This document shows, piece after piece, positions 16,150-26,306 of a stretch of DNA of 64,000 nt. Source of the stretch: Lysobacteraceae bacterium SCN 69-320 (lineage in GTDB: Bacteria; Pseudomonadota; Gammaproteobacteria; Xanthomonadales; Rhodanobacteraceae); NCBI GenBank assembly GCA_001725155.1, contig MEFP01000003.1, positions 1-64,000 of the forward strand, written 5' to 3'. The notes below the pieces were generated by a model. The model saw only the letters and a list, made by a program, of their open reading frames with translations. It was not told the origin of the DNA and searched no databases. The translations under genes were made by a program, and so were the position numbers. Each line of letters opens with the position of its first letter. The stretch's first letter is position 1.

Positions 16150-17021
16150 CGGGTGGTTCCGACAGGCTGCTTCTTCGGCTTCGGTTCCGCGGGCGATCCT
16201 TCCCGCATGCGCACCTGCTGGTCGAACTGGCCCTTGCGCACTTCCAGCACGTCCCCTTCCATCGCCTTGATCATCGCGGAGAACGGGGTGTACCCGACTT
16301 CCTTCGGGTCGAAGGTCGGGTCCAGGCGCTTGACCATGTGCCAAATTCCCGCCTTGTTGACCCACGGGTCCCCTTTGTTGTCGGCGAGCAGCTTGATGGC
16401 CCGTTTCACCGTCTCGAAGGCGGCGTGCTTGGGGTCTATCGCGGCGGCCGGGGCATCGGTCTGCTCTGCCGCTGGCGCGGCCTCGCCGACGCCCACCAAG
16501 TTCTCGTAAAACCGAAACTCGTGGCAGCTCTTGGCCCAGTGCCGGTTGGTGGACCGGCGGGTCCCTACGCCCACCAGGGTCCGCCCGGCCGCTTTGATTT
16601 TCTGCGAGAGCGGCATGAAGTCGCTGTCGCCGCCCACCACGACCACGGTACCGATGTGGTCGAGGCGCACGATGTCTTCGGCCGCGTCGAGGCACAACTT
16701 GATGTCCGCACCGTTCTTCGCCGAAGAACCCGGCGGAAACAGCTGGATGAGTTCCACCGCGCCCTGCAGCAAGGCGTGGCGGTAGCGCCCGTAGAACTGC
16801 CAGTTGCAGTAGGCGCGGTTGATGGCGATGGGACCGAAGGACGCCGCGTATTCGAGGACGGCCTGCACGTCCACGAGCGGGTCCTGCGGCTTGAAGCGAA
16901 CGTCCCCAGTCCCATAGGCGCCCTCGCCTGCTTTTTCTTCGAACAACGCGGCATGCAGATTCTCGAAGTCCCAATACAGGGCGACGGTCTTGCCGTTGGG
17001 GGCGTGCTCGCTGGCGGTCAT
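16146..17021 (-). CDS. NYN-domain (LabA/DUF88-like) ribonuclease-like protein with C-terminal LOTUS/OST-HTH domain
   Basis: A 291-residue protein. Residues 10-160 form an NYN/PIN-like domain: ALYWDFENLH with the first acidic residue, NGADIKLCLDAAED in the middle and VVVVGGDSDFMPL with the last pair, all at catalytic positions of this metal-dependent RNase fold. Residues about 190-265 (FETVKRAIKLLADNKGDPWV ... LEVRKG) match an OST-HTH/LOTUS domain, which binds RNA. NYN-LOTUS fusions are common in bacteria (DUF88 type), but few are characterised. It overlaps a helical partner gene by 4 bases. Confidence 0.8.
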   Translation of the reverse strand: MTASEHAPNGKTVALYWDFENLHAALFEEKAGEGAYGTGDVRFKPQDPLVDVQAVLEYAASFGPIAINRAYCNWQFYGRYRHALLQGAVELIQLFPPGSSAKNGADIKLCLDAAEDIVRLDHIGTVVVVGGDSDFMPLSQKIKAAGRTLVGVGTRRSTNRHWAKSCHEFRFYENLVGVGEAAPAAEQTDAPAAAIDPKHAAFETVKRAIKLLADNKGDPWVNKAGIWHMVKRLDPTFDPKEVGYTPFSAMIKAMEGDVLEVRKGQFDQQVRMREGSPAEPKPKKQPVGTTR

Positions 17022-17325
17022 GCGGGTTCCGTTGGGTTGGCCTCGGCCGCCACCTCCGGCGGCAGCCTGGGCGCAGTCTACCTATTCGGACATAGCCCTC
17101 GGGCCGCTCGCCCTCGGGAGTGCAGGCGCGACTCGATACTGCGCACGAGCCGCGCGACAGGCAACTCCGATGCTCCTTGCTTGAAGGCCGGCTGCCCTGT
17201 TGCAGGCCCGGAGGCGTCTTACTGCCCCGCCACGCCGGAGCCTTGGCTGGTCAACACCGCCGTTTCAACTTCCGACACGCCTCCGTGGTGTAGCTTGCTG
17301 CTGACTTTGCCATCGGAGTCTTGCG

Positions 17326-18288
17326 ATGTGCTACAGCGCCCAAGTCGTGGCCGATTACAACCGCTACGTCCGCGTGGTGGGGCTGGACGAAGCCATGAAC
17401 ATCCGGGACTTCGTCCGGCTGTACTGGGACCGTCAACGCGAACTCCCCATCCGCATCCCCAAAGCGCTGGACCGGTGGTTCCTCAGCGGCGCGGTACCCC
17501 AGGCACCCGACATCCCCACGCTCATCGCCGAGTTCAACCAGCAGCAGGTCGCGAAGCTGGAAACCGAGGTGTTTGCCCAGCGCAAGCGGCTGGCGGACGC
17601 CGAGCGGAAGCTCGCGACCAAGCCCACGAAGGCCGCCTCCGAGAGCAAGCGGATCGCAAGCAATAAGGTCGAGCAAGCCCTGGGTCGGTTGGCCGACATC
17701 AAGCGCACGGAACCCAAGGAGAAAGACGGCCGCATCTTTCCAGGCTGGTACGCGCCCGTGGTCGTGTTCGAGAACGGCCGCCGCGTCATCAAACCCATGC
17801 GGTACCAGTGCAGACCGGTCGGCAAACCCGCCTTTTTCGACCGCAAATTTCCCGGCACCTACAACGCCCGCCGAGACAATTTGGAAGGCTTCTGGCGGGA
17901 CCTCTTTGGCTACCGCCACGGCGTGATGCTGGCCAACGCGTTCTTCGAGAACGTCGCCAAGCACGCCGTCGAAGGCCGCGAGCTGGCGCCGGGCGAGGAA
18001 GAGCAGAACGTGGTGCTGGAGTTCCGCCCTCAACCGCAGCAGGTCATGCTCGTGGCGTGCTTGTGGTCGCATTGGGTCGGAGGCGACGAGGACCTTTACA
18101 GCTTCGCCGCCATCACGGACGAACCACCGCCCGAAATCGCCGCAGCCGGCCACGACCGTTGCATCATCCCCATCAAGGAAGAACACCTGGATGCGTGGCT
18201 GAACCCGGACCCGAAGAATCTGGTTGCGCAGTACGCCATTCTGGATGACCGGGCTCGGCCGTATTACGAGCACCGACTTGCAGCTTGA
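17326..18288 (+). CDS. SOS response-associated peptidase (SRAP/YedK family)
   Basis: A 320-residue protein. After removal of Met1 the catalytic Cys2 is exposed (MCYSAQV), as in the SRAP family that forms a covalent link to abasic sites in single-stranded DNA. YNARRDNLE (about residue 185) and the C-terminal HDRCIIPIKEEHLDAWLNP carry the other conserved residues. It is longer than YedK (about 220) because of a charged helical insert at about residues 65-130. It occurs on the same island as a lexA-imuAB-dnaE2 cassette, which fits a DNA-damage theme, although no LexA-type box was noticed upstream. Confidence 0.85.
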   Translation: MCYSAQVVADYNRYVRVVGLDEAMNIRDFVRLYWDRQRELPIRIPKALDRWFLSGAVPQAPDIPTLIAEFNQQQVAKLETEVFAQRKRLADAERKLATKPTKAASESKRIASNKVEQALGRLADIKRTEPKEKDGRIFPGWYAPVVVFENGRRVIKPMRYQCRPVGKPAFFDRKFPGTYNARRDNLEGFWRDLFGYRHGVMLANAFFENVAKHAVEGRELAPGEEEQNVVLEFRPQPQQVMLVACLWSHWVGGDEDLYSFAAITDEPPPEIAAAGHDRCIIPIKEEHLDAWLNPDPKNLVAQYAILDDRARPYYEHRLAA

Positions 18289-18484
18289 ATCTCTGCCACT
18301 CCCATCATCGATTTACGGTGAAGCGCTTCCACTCTGAAAATCGACTCAGCGTTGACGCAGCATCAGCGGAGCGAAGATTTGCCGGGGCCAACCCGTTTCA
18401 TGAGTGGCTACGAGTTCGAAGCAAACGTTTCTCGGATTTTGTGCAATAGTGAAGAACGTCTTTCGCAGCCTGCGTAGGGGACTT

Positions 18485-18706
18485 ATGAGAAATGACCTTG
18501 ACGCCGTAGTGGCGACAGCCAACGCGATGGCGGACCAGCACGGATTCGTCCATTGTAGGGTCCAGTCCTACGAAGAGCGCATCCTGGTGTTCGAGTGCGC
18601 GGACTATTTGAGCGCTGAGCGGTACTGCGGTCAAAGGCAGTTGCTCGACAGCAAAGCATGGATAGACGACAGGACGCCGACGTTGGTTTTTGTTCGCCAA
18701 CCTTAG
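18485..18706 (+). CDS. Small hypothetical protein
   Basis: A 73-residue protein with ATG 18485 preceded by AGGGGA. It has alternating helix and strand and no recognised domain (MRNDLDAVVATANAMADQHG, then ILVFECADYLSAERY). The 285 bases after it, up to the DUF3892 gene, hold no gene I can support. Confidence 0.45.
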   Translation: MRNDLDAVVATANAMADQHGFVHCRVQSYEERILVFECADYLSAERYCGQRQLLDSKAWIDDRTPTLVFVRQP

Positions 18707-18992
18707 AGCGAGTAGAGACTTCGGCGGAAGTCCCGCGACGGGGTCTCTATGACGTCGCGCAGGGCATTCGGCGTTCCAGGCGACGCCGCTCGCCGCGTCC
18801 GGCGGCTGCTCAGACGCCTCTGCCCTGCTGCCACCTGCAGCGCCAGCGCTGACTCCCCGGCCGGCGCGTGGGGGTTCGTCGATATCAGTGCCGGATTGAT
18901 GCGTCCGACGCTTTGGCGTCCGACCGACGGTGGCGTGGGCGTCGCAAGGTGGGGTGGCGACACCCGCCACCCCACCGCCGAGCTTGCTGGCC

Positions 18993-19289
18993 TTAGATCA
19001 GACGGCAGCTTGCCCCGCAGTCCTCCAACGACAACAGGTTGTCGGTCCACCGCCCGTTCGCCGCGGTGCGGAGATACGGCTGCTTACCGCTCTCACGGAC
19101 CACGAGAATGGCAGCCCGATGACCGGCCGAATCCTCCGTATAGAAGGAATGCGTCCCATCGTCGATGTACTGGATGACCTTTTCACGGGTCATCATCCAG
19201 CCCTGCTGCGTGTTGCCCAGATGGGTGATGTGCTCGTGCGTGCTGGTGCGATTCGGTTTGACGACGCACGTGATTCGATAACTTGCCAT
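18993..19289 (-). CDS. DUF3892 family protein
   Basis: A 98-residue protein. It has the DUF3892 pattern: ITHLGN, a tryptophan and VIQYIDDGTHSFYT, ILVVRESGKQPYLRT, and a C-terminal DNLLSLEDC. The family is small, widespread and of unknown function, and is often found in phage or accessory regions. The gene stands alone. The roughly 200 bases between its start and the next gene show nothing recognisable. Confidence 0.75.
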   Translation of the reverse strand: MASYRITCVVKPNRTSTHEHITHLGNTQQGWMMTREKVIQYIDDGTHSFYTEDSAGHRAAILVVRESGKQPYLRTAANGRWTDNLLSLEDCGASCRLI

Positions 19290-19497
19290 TCGGTTTCTCC
19301 GAAAAAGAAAGGAAGGAGATCCCTGCGGCAGCGCTCACTCGGGCTTGTCAGACTCGGGGGTTCCGAGCTAACTTGACCGAGCACCTGACGGTGCGCACCG
19401 TGCGGCCTCTCCAGAAGGGACCGCATCGAAGGCCAGGGGCTGCTACCTCTGGCCTTCATTTTTTGGGCTTGTGGCCCACCGCGCTGCATCCATGCGG

Positions 19498-20082
19498 CTA
19501 CGGCTCTTTCTTGCCCTGCTCCGCCTCACTGAGCGCGGAATCCATGGCTAGAAGCTCCCTCGCTCGCTCGATTTCGACGTAAGTACCGATGTCGAGCATG
19601 CGGTCGTGGAACTTGGTGTAGACGCTCTGCGGCAGGACGCCTTCGGCACGAAGCTTTTCCATGACGTAATGCGGGTTCATCAGCAACACGTAGTGAAAAT
19701 CTCCCGCGGCGCCCTCCTTTGCCTTGATGAAGCCAAGCTCAGCTAACGCCTTCATCCGACGACGCCAGGTGTCGACCGCCCGTTCGCCCTTGAACCCCGC
19801 TTCGCCCGCAAAAATGATGGGGCTTTCGATGACGATGAGCGGGTCATCCGGCGCTCGACACCACAGCGAAAAGTAGGTGTGCCCCGCCGGCCGCGCCTTG
19901 GTCATCGCGTCGATGCCCTCCATCAAGATGGGCATGGTCCGAGGAATCGTCGTGAAGCCGTGGTTGGTCAGTCGGTCCCACAAGAACTCTTTGGAAATCG
20001 CCTCGAACAGGACGCCGCGCTGGATTTCGGCGCGCTCGCGCATCTTCATTCGACGTGCTTTTTTCTGAACCTCGCTGGTCAT
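19498..20082 (-). CDS. Winged-helix protein, possible replication or regulatory protein of the island
   Basis: A 194-residue basic protein starting at ATG 20082 with GGAGAG upstream. A winged-helix pattern is visible in TWRRRMKALAELGFIKAKEG followed by FHYVLLMNPHYVMEKL, as in plasmid-type replication initiators and regulators. A C-terminal helix follows. Upstream lies an AT-rich stretch with a hairpin. Plasmid-like genes of this sort are common in integrative elements, but no named family is recognised, so the role is open. Confidence 0.45.
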   Translation of the reverse strand: MTSEVQKKARRMKMRERAEIQRGVLFEAISKEFLWDRLTNHGFTTIPRTMPILMEGIDAMTKARPAGHTYFSLWCRAPDDPLIVIESPIIFAGEAGFKGERAVDTWRRRMKALAELGFIKAKEGAAGDFHYVLLMNPHYVMEKLRAEGVLPQSVYTKFHDRMLDIGTYVEIERARELLAMDSALSEAEQGKKEP

Positions 20083-20480
20083 TTGCGTCTCTCCATGGAG
20101 CGCAAAGTTAGAGCAGAAGGGCCGCCAGTACAAGACATGAGTTCGCCCAACTCAAGTCTTTTCACTGGGCATCACACCGAAATTTTTTCGGTTCGGTTGC
20201 ATCTATTCCACACCGCCCAGATACTCAAGCTGCGCATTTCTGCACGAAACGTCGAAAATATGGCAAATAAATCATGCTGTTATTGAAAATTTGTGTGCTC
20301 CATGTGCTCGATGTTCTCGGTTCTCAGGGTGCTCCCCTTCCTCCTGGGTGGGAGTGCTGAGGGAGGGTAAGCCCCCCCTGCAGACCGGGGGCGCACAATC
20401 GGGGCCAAAGAACACGCCGAATAAATTCCAGCCCGGGCCGGCCGGAGCTCGCCACCTGCACGCCTCGGCGACAGCTGGGT
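20083..20480. promoter_or_regulatory. AT-rich regulatory or origin-like region
   Basis: The part at 20150-20300 is the most AT-rich intergenic DNA in this half of the island. It contains an inverted repeat CCGAAA-N3-TTTCGG (20177-20191) and AATAAATCATG-like tracts. It lies upstream of the winged-helix gene (minus strand) and downstream of dnaE2. It could hold the promoter and operator of that gene, or a replication origin. No gene is supported between 20290 and 20480. Confidence 0.3.
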
Positions 20481-23400
20481 TCATCGGAAGTCCCGCGACG
20501 GCGCCCGCATCCCCTCCAGCAGTCCGTTCCAGTTTTCCAGCCGCTGCGCGATGAGGTGCTGAACCCCGTCCTTACGCTCCACCTTGCCGTGGATGCACAT
20601 CAGCTGGCTCTCGACCATGACCCGCCTTTGCCGGTCGGCCAGGTCGCGCCAGACGATGGCGTTGACCATGCCGGCCTCGTCCTCCAGGGTCATGAAGACG
20701 ACGCCGCTCGCCGTCTCCGGCCGTTGCCTCAGGCGCACCAGGCCGGCGTAGCGCACCAGCGTGCCGTGCGGCAGACGCGCCAGGTCCGTGGAGCTGCGGC
20801 AGTGCCGCGCCTGGAGCCGGCCGCGCAGCAGTTTCAGTGGGTGCGGACCGAGCGTGGTGCCCGTGGTCGCGTAGTCCGTGCGCATGTCTTCCGCCACGTT
20901 GGGCGGCGGGAGCACCACCCGCACTTCCGCGGTCGGTGCGACGTCTTCGAACAAGGGGCGCTGGGCCTCCACACCTTGGACCGCCCACCGCGCTCGGTGC
21001 CGGTGGCCGGCCAGGCCCCGCAGCGCGCCGGCGTCGGCGAGCAGGTCGCGGTGGCGGTGGTCGAGGTCCACGCGGCGGCACAGGTCCTCCACGTCCGCAA
21101 AGGCTGCCTTGCACCTTGCCCCCACGATGGCTGTGGCGACGGCCTCGACGAACCCGCTGATGAGGCGCAGCCCCAGCCTTATGGCAGGCCAGCCGCCCGC
21201 GCCGGTGTGCCCGTTCGCTCGGCCGCGCGGGTCGGCTTCGAGCGTGCAGTCCCACTCGCTGTACCGCACGTCCACGGGCAGCACCTCGATGCCGTGGCGC
21301 CGCGCGTCCTGGAGGATTTGGTCGGGGGTGTAGAAGCCCAGCGGTTGCGAGTTGATGAGGCTCGCGGCAAACGCCGCGGGCTCGTGGCACTTGAGCCAGC
21401 AGGACGCGTACGTGATGAGCGCAAAACTCGCCGCGTGGCTTTCGGGAAACCCGTATGAGCCGAAGCCCTGGATTTGATGGAACAGCTTCTCCGCGAACTC
21501 GGCCGAGTAGCCACGCGCCAACATGCCCTGCGTCAGCCGTTCTCGATGCGGCTCCAGCCCACCCCGCCGTTTCCACGCCGCCATCGAGCGCCGCAACTGA
21601 TCGGCGTCGCCGGGCGAGTAGCCTGCAGCGTCGATGGCGATTTGCATCACCTGTTCCTGGAACAACGGCACGCCGAGCGTGCGCTCGAAAATGGCCTTCA
21701 ACGCCGGCGGGTAATCGACGGGTTCCAGCCCCTGCCGGCGGCGCAGGTACGGGTGAACCATGTCGCCTTGGATGGGGCCGGGCCGCACGATGGCGACCTC
21801 GATGACGAGGTCGTAGAAGCACTTCGGTTTGAGCCGCGGCAGCATCGACATCTGCGCGCGCGATTCGATTTGAAAAACACCAAGCGTGTCGGCCCGTCCA
21901 ATCATTTCGTAGGTCGCTGGGTCCTCCGCAGGAACGGTCGCAAGGGTCAAATCGTGCCGCCCCTCGCGCTTGAGCATCTCCAGGGTTTTGCGCACCGCGG
22001 TGAGCATGCCCAGCGCCAGGCAATCGACCTTGAGCAGCCCGAGCGTGTCGAGGTCGTCTTTGTCCCACTGGATGACCGTGCGGTCGTCCATCGCCGCGTT
22101 CTCCACCGGCACGAGGGTGCTGAGGGGGTATTCCGAAATGACGAACCCGCCGGGGTGCTGCGACAGATGGCGGGGGAACATCATCAGCTCGGTCGTCATG
22201 GCGACGACGCGTTTGACGATGGGCGCGTTCGGGTCGAAACCCGCCTCGACCAGGAAGCCATCGACCGGCGCTTCGGTGCTCCACGAATCCAGCGTGCTGG
22301 CCAACGCGTTGACCTGGTCGGGGGCGAGGCCCAACGCCTTGGCCACGTCGCGCACCGCGCTGCGCCCCCGATAACTCGTCGCGATGCACGTCAACGCCGC
22401 CCGGTCCCTTCCGTACCGCTGGAACACGTACTGCAGCACTTCCTCGCGCCGTTCGTGTTCGAAATCGATGTCGATGTCCGGCGGCTCGTTGCGCTCCTTC
22501 GAAATGAAGCGCTCGAACAGCATGCCGATGAGGTCGGGTGCAATCTCGGTGATGCCCAGCGCGAAGCACACCGCGCTGTTGGCCGCCGAGCCGCGTCCCT
22601 GGCACAGGATGCCTTTGCCGCGGGCGAAACGGACGATGTCCTGGACCGTCAAGAAATACGATTCGTACTTCAGGTCCGCGATGAGGGCGAGTTCCTTTTC
22701 GATGAGCGCGCGCGCTTTCTCGGACGCGCCCTCCGGCCACCGCCACCGCACGCCCTCTTCCGTGAGCTGCCGCAACCACGACGTCGGCGTGTGCCCGTCG
22801 GGCACCAGTTCCTTGGGGTAGGTGTAGCGCAACTCGGTCAAGGAAAACCTGCAGCGCTCGGCGACGCGCACCGCCTCGGCCAGCAACTCGGCGGGGTAAA
22901 TCGCGGCCAGCGCACGGCGACTCCGCAGGTGCCGCTCGCCGTTCGGAAAACGAAACGCGCCGGCCTTGGCCACCGTGGTGCGGTGGCGGATGGCGGTCAT
23001 GACGTCGTGGAGCGCCCGGCGCTGGCGTACGTGGTAGTGCACGTCGCCAGCCGCGACGGCGCGCATCCCCAGTTTGTCGGCCAGCGCACGCAGCCGGCTG
23101 CAGCGGCCTTCGTCGTCGGTGCTGCGGTGGAGTTCGACCGCGAGCCAGCAGCGCTGCGGGAACACCTGGCTCACCCACCGCCCGTGTTCCTCGTCGGGAA
23201 CCTTGCCGGGCACCCACAGCGCCAGGAGGCCCTCAGACGCTTCGCACAGACCCGACAGGTCCGCGCGCGTCAGCCGGTACGAGCCTTTGTCGGCACCGCG
23301 CCGCCCCACGGTGATGAGCCGGCAAAGCGCGGTGTACCCGTCGTGGTCGGCCACGAGGAGCACGAGTTTCGGCCCATCGGCCAGCTGGATCTCGCTGCCC

Positions 23401-23597
23401 ACGATGAGCCGCACGCCCAGTTCCTTGGCCGCCTCGTGGGCGCGAACGATCCCGGCGAGCGAACATTCGTCCGTGATGGCCAAGGCGGTGTAGCCCACGT
23501 GTGCGGCGCGGTGGAAGAGTTCCTTGGCGATGGACGCCCCGCGCTGGAACGAAAAAGCGCTCAGGCAATGAAGCTCGGCGTAGTCGGGCCAGCTCAC
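20481..23597 (-). CDS. dnaE2: Error-prone DNA polymerase DnaE2
   Basis: A 1038-residue C-family polymerase, close to the usual DnaE2 length. The N-terminal PHP domain has [22 protein letters not shown] and GSEIQL. The polymerase core carries [16 protein letters not shown] (about residue 372) with catalytic aspartates and GRGSAANS. The end has an OB-fold (residues about 920-1010). DnaE2 carries out mutagenic translesion synthesis after DNA damage together with ImuA and ImuB. The three genes lie in one direction behind lexA, with 37 bases between imuB and dnaE2. A mobile-element copy may add to or replace a chromosomal one. Confidence 0.93.
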   Translation of the reverse strand: MSWPDYAELHCLSAFSFQRGASIAKELFHRAAHVGYTALAITDECSLAGIVRAHEAAKELGVRLIVGSEIQLADGPKLVLLVADHDGYTALCRLITVGRRGADKGSYRLTRADLSGLCEASEGLLALWVPGKVPDEEHGRWVSQVFPQRCWLAVELHRSTDDEGRCSRLRALADKLGMRAVAAGDVHYHVRQRRALHDVMTAIRHRTTVAKAGAFRFPNGERHLRSRRALAAIYPAELLAEAVRVAERCRFSLTELRYTYPKELVPDGHTPTSWLRQLTEEGVRWRWPEGASEKARALIEKELALIADLKYESYFLTVQDIVRFARGKGILCQGRGSAANSAVCFALGITEIAPDLIGMLFERFISKERNEPPDIDIDFEHERREEVLQYVFQRYGRDRAALTCIATSYRGRSAVRDVAKALGLAPDQVNALASTLDSWSTEAPVDGFLVEAGFDPNAPIVKRVVAMTTELMMFPRHLSQHPGGFVISEYPLSTLVPVENAAMDDRTVIQWDKDDLDTLGLLKVDCLALGMLTAVRKTLEMLKREGRHDLTLATVPAEDPATYEMIGRADTLGVFQIESRAQMSMLPRLKPKCFYDLVIEVAIVRPGPIQGDMVHPYLRRRQGLEPVDYPPALKAIFERTLGVPLFQEQVMQIAIDAAGYSPGDADQLRRSMAAWKRRGGLEPHRERLTQGMLARGYSAEFAEKLFHQIQGFGSYGFPESHAASFALITYASCWLKCHEPAAFAASLINSQPLGFYTPDQILQDARRHGIEVLPVDVRYSEWDCTLEADPRGRANGHTGAGGWPAIRLGLRLISGFVEAVATAIVGARCKAAFADVEDLCRRVDLDHRHRDLLADAGALRGLAGHRHRARWAVQGVEAQRPLFEDVAPTAEVRVVLPPPNVAEDMRTDYATTGTTLGPHPLKLLRGRLQARHCRSSTDLARLPHGTLVRYAGLVRLRQRPETASGVVFMTLEDEAGMVNAIVWRDLADRQRRVMVESQLMCIHGKVERKDGVQHLIAQRLENWNGLLEGMRAPSRDFR

Positions 23598-23634
23598 GCG
23601 AGCGTGCTCGGATGCCGAAACGCCCGAGCGCCTC

Positions 23635-25041
23635 TCACGCGAAGTACCCGTGGAGCATAAAGGGGCCGCGCTCGCCCGGTGCGGCGTACACCCACATCAC
23701 CTGCCCGTCGTCCGCCTCCACGATGTAGTAGTCCCGGCGCACGTCGTCGCCGTCCCACCACCCGCTTTCCACCCGCTCGGGCCCGACCAGTACGCGAACG
23801 CGCGCGCGCAGCGGCACGGGCTGTTCCAAGAGCCATCCGGGCCGCGCCTCGCCCAGCGCCGCCAGGGGCTCGTTGCGCCCGCGCTGCGTGCGCCAGGCGC
23901 GCTCGGGCCGGTGGTCGAAGTCGGTGGCCAGCCCGTGGACCTGAGTGTCGCCCAGGCGCGCGCGCAGCCGTTCGCGCAGCTGGTCGAACGTCAGCGCCCC
24001 CGGCGCGTGCTGCTCGAAGAGATCCCCGGACGGCGGCACGAACGGCGGCAGGTCGTTGGCCACCAGGCGCACGGCGCGCACCGGGCCGTTGACGGCGATG
24101 CGCTCCAACCGGTGGCGCGCCACGTCGAGCAGCCGGACCGCGTCGCGCTCGGGCGCCAACAGGCCCACGTCGAGCTGGGTGGGCGCGTGGCGGTCGTGCT
24201 CGAACACCACGCGGAAGCGCTGCACGCCGCCGTCGCGTGCCCGCACAAATGCAGCCAGGTCGCCGATGAGCCGGCGCAGCGGGAACACCAGCCCGCTCGA
24301 CAGCTCGATTTCGTGGTCGAACTCGAAGCGCCGGTCGAACACCGTCGGCGGCTGGTACAGCGGCAAAGGCACGGTGCGCCCGCGCAGCGCATCGACCCAG
24401 GCGAGCACCTGAGGCGGGAAGCGCCGGGCCACGGCGTCCCGGGGCAGCGCCACCACCTGAGCGAGGCGGCGCAGGCCCATCCGGGTGAAGGCGTGCGCCA
24501 CATCGGGGTCGAAGCCCGCGGCTTCCACCGGCACGCGCCCGAGCGCCGCGCTGAGCTGCGGTGCGTCGATGGCCACCCCGTCGTGGACGTTGGCGAGCGT
24601 GCGCGCGGCCCAGGCGTTCGGCGCGGCAACCAGCCGGTGGCGGAACCCCAGGTCGGTGAGTTCCTGGCGCAGCCGGCGTTCGAAGGCGGGCCATGGGCCG
24701 AACAGACTCAAGCTCTGGCCGACCTCCAGCACCACCGCGTCCTCGAACACCAGGCTCACGTGCGAGCTAAAGGCGTACGCCCAAGCCGCCAGCAGGTGGC
24801 GATCGCGCGTCAGCGCGGCGGCGTCGAACTCCAGCCATTCCCCGTCGGCGGCCAGCGCCTGGGCGGCCTGGACCGACTGACCCGGTTTCAGGCCGCGCGC
24901 GGCGGCTTCGTCGTTGACCGCGTGGACCGTGCGCTTGTGCGCCGGTCCCGTGAGCAGGGCCAGCGGGCGCGCGGACGCCGGGCGCTGCCGGAGCACGCCA
25001 TCGATGGCGAAATGCGGAAAGACGATGCAGGCCCAGCGCAC
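23635..25041 (-). CDS. imuB: ImuB, catalytically inactive Y-family polymerase-like protein
   Basis: A 468-residue protein of the ImuB/DinB-like family. The N-terminus ([16 protein letters not shown]) keeps the Y-family strand but lacks the metal-binding Asp of active DinB, as is known for ImuB. The palm, little-finger and C-terminal ImuB regions follow, ending [19 protein letters not shown]. ImuB links ImuA and DnaE2 to the sliding clamp. It starts 8 bases after imuA and precedes dnaE2, in the usual order of the mutasome cassette. Confidence 0.9.
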   Translation of the reverse strand: MRWACIVFPHFAIDGVLRQRPASARPLALLTGPAHKRTVHAVNDEAAARGLKPGQSVQAAQALAADGEWLEFDAAALTRDRHLLAAWAYAFSSHVSLVFEDAVVLEVGQSLSLFGPWPAFERRLRQELTDLGFRHRLVAAPNAWAARTLANVHDGVAIDAPQLSAALGRVPVEAAGFDPDVAHAFTRMGLRRLAQVVALPRDAVARRFPPQVLAWVDALRGRTVPLPLYQPPTVFDRRFEFDHEIELSSGLVFPLRRLIGDLAAFVRARDGGVQRFRVVFEHDRHAPTQLDVGLLAPERDAVRLLDVARHRLERIAVNGPVRAVRLVANDLPPFVPPSGDLFEQHAPGALTFDQLRERLRARLGDTQVHGLATDFDHRPERAWRTQRGRNEPLAALGEARPGWLLEQPVPLRARVRVLVGPERVESGWWDGDDVRRDYYIVEADDGQVMWVYAAPGERGPFMLHGYFA

Positions 25042-25048
25042 GGCCGCA

Positions 25049-25675
25049 TCAGGCCAGGGCGAACGGTGGGAGGGGGATGCTGTGCGCCGGCGGATTGGCC
25101 CCGCGGCACTTCAACACCCGCACGCGCCGCGGCCGGCCCTGCACGCGCAGGCGCAGGGCCGCCGGAGAAGGGTTGTCGGCGACCCGCTCCGGGCGGAAGG
25201 CGAAGCCCAGCGCTTGGCCGGTCTCGCACGCCACCTGAAGCCGGCGCAGCGTCTGGTCGGTGGCGCGGGTCGGCCAGCACAGCACCGCGCCGCACGCGGA
25301 CGAGCGCAGGCATTGTTCGGCCGCCCACAGCGCGCCCCGTTCGTCGGCCCGCACCACCGCGACGTGGTCGAGCGCCACGCCCGCCAAGTGCCACGCCGGC
25401 GCGTACGGCAGGTACGGCGGCCCAACCACCACCACGGGGCGCCGCTCGGCCGTCAGGCGCGCCAGCGTCGGCCACAGCAGGGACAGCTCGCCCACCCCGT
25501 CGCAGGCCGTCAGGACCTCGCTGAGGCTCGCCGGCGGCCAGCCCCCGAACGGCAGCACCGCATCGAGCGCGGGAAACCCCGTGGGCTGCGCGGGGGCCTC
25601 CGTGCGCGGCGGCGCGTTGCCCCGCCAGACGGTGCGGTCGGCCAGCAGCCGGTCCAGGGGGACGACGGCGCCCAT
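25049..25675 (-). CDS. imuA: ImuA, RecA-like component of the mutasome
   Basis: A 208-residue RecA/SulA-like protein. TGFPALDAVLPFGGWPPASLSEVL and RPVVVVGPPYLPYAPAWH form the RecA-like core; the classical Walker A is degenerate, as in other ImuA proteins. The C-terminus (PRRVRVLKCRGANPP) is typical. Its ATG at 25675 overlaps the lexA stop by one base (TGATG), which ties its translation to lexA. Confidence 0.88.
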   Translation of the reverse strand: MGAVVPLDRLLADRTVWRGNAPPRTEAPAQPTGFPALDAVLPFGGWPPASLSEVLTACDGVGELSLLWPTLARLTAERRPVVVVGPPYLPYAPAWHLAGVALDHVAVVRADERGALWAAEQCLRSSACGAVLCWPTRATDQTLRRLQVACETGQALGFAFRPERVADNPSPAALRLRVQGRPRRVRVLKCRGANPPAHSIPLPPFALA

Positions 25676-26292
25676 CAGGCGCCCGACCGGATGAGGCCGC
25701 AGAACAGGCCCTCGATGGCGAAGTCGGCGTGCCGGGGCACGGTGATGGGTTCGTAGGCCGGGTTGCGCGGCAGGAGCTGGACGTCGCGGGCTCGAATCTT
25801 GAGTTTTTTGATCGTGAGTTCGTCGTCGAGGCGGGCGACCACGGTCTGCCCGGAGCGCGCGGTGGCGCTGCGGCGGATGGCCACCAAGTCGCCGTCGAAG
25901 ATGCCGTCGTCGATCATCGAGTCGCCTTTGACCCGGAGCAGGTAGTCCGGCGCCGGCGAGAAGAGCGCGCGGCCCACCACGGCCTCCTCACCCGCTTCTG
26001 CTTCCGCGTCGGCACCGATGGGGCTGCCGGCGGCCACGCGCCCGAGCACGGGCAGGCGCAAGACGTCGCTCGACGGCCGCGTGGGTTGGCGCAGGCGGAT
26101 GCTGCGTGCAGCACCCGGCACCCGCGTGATTGCCCCGGCTTGTTCGAGCGCCTTGAGGTGGTAGTTGGCCGTGGCGTTCTGGGCGAACCCGAAGGCGGCG
26201 CACAGCTCGAGCTGCGTCGGCGGGAAGCCGTCGAGGCGGATTCGCTCCTCGATGAAGCTCAGGATGGCGCGCTGTTGGTGGGTCAAGGGCAT
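25675..26292 (-). CDS. lexA: LexA-family repressor heading the imuA-imuB-dnaE2 operon
   Basis: A 205-residue repressor. The N-terminal winged helix (LTHQQRAILSFIEERI, then TANYHLKALEQAG) is followed by the Ala-Gly cleavage site in RVAAGSPIG (about residue 86) and the S24 peptidase domain, with Ser in KGDSMID (about 123) and Lys in DELTIKKLK (about 161). All autocleavage residues are present, so it should be inactivated when RecA filaments form. An inverted repeat lies right at its start codon, so it probably controls its own operon. It is the LexA2 type that travels with imuAB-dnaE2, not necessarily the global LexA. Confidence 0.9.
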   Translation of the reverse strand: MPLTHQQRAILSFIEERIRLDGFPPTQLELCAAFGFAQNATANYHLKALEQAGAITRVPGAARSIRLRQPTRPSSDVLRLPVLGRVAAGSPIGADAEAEAGEEAVVGRALFSPAPDYLLRVKGDSMIDDGIFDGDLVAIRRSATARSGQTVVARLDDELTIKKLKIRARDVQLLPRNPAYEPITVPRHADFAIEGLFCGLIRSGA

Positions 26293-26306
26293 GACTAATA
26301 GTAGTC
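26293..26306 (-). promoter_or_regulatory. Putative LexA operator (SOS box) of the lexA-imuAB-dnaE2 operon
   Basis: The inverted repeat GACTA-N4-TAGTC lies next to the lexA ATG (26292). A LexA dimer bound here would block both transcription and access to the start. Its half-sites resemble those reported for the LexA proteins of Xanthomonadales (TTAG-N6-TACTA type), with differences. The roughly 350 bases from here to the DUF4238 gene contain no supported gene. Confidence 0.6.

Noticed and set aside
20272-20484. A 70-codon minus-strand frame between the winged-helix gene and dnaE2
   Set aside because: It has no ribosome site or domain and lies over repetitive GC-rich DNA.
20572-23660. Alternative frames of 700-880 codons over dnaE2 on both strands
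   Set aside because: The dnaE2 frame has the PHP and polymerase motifs; the others contain no domain and arise from high GC.
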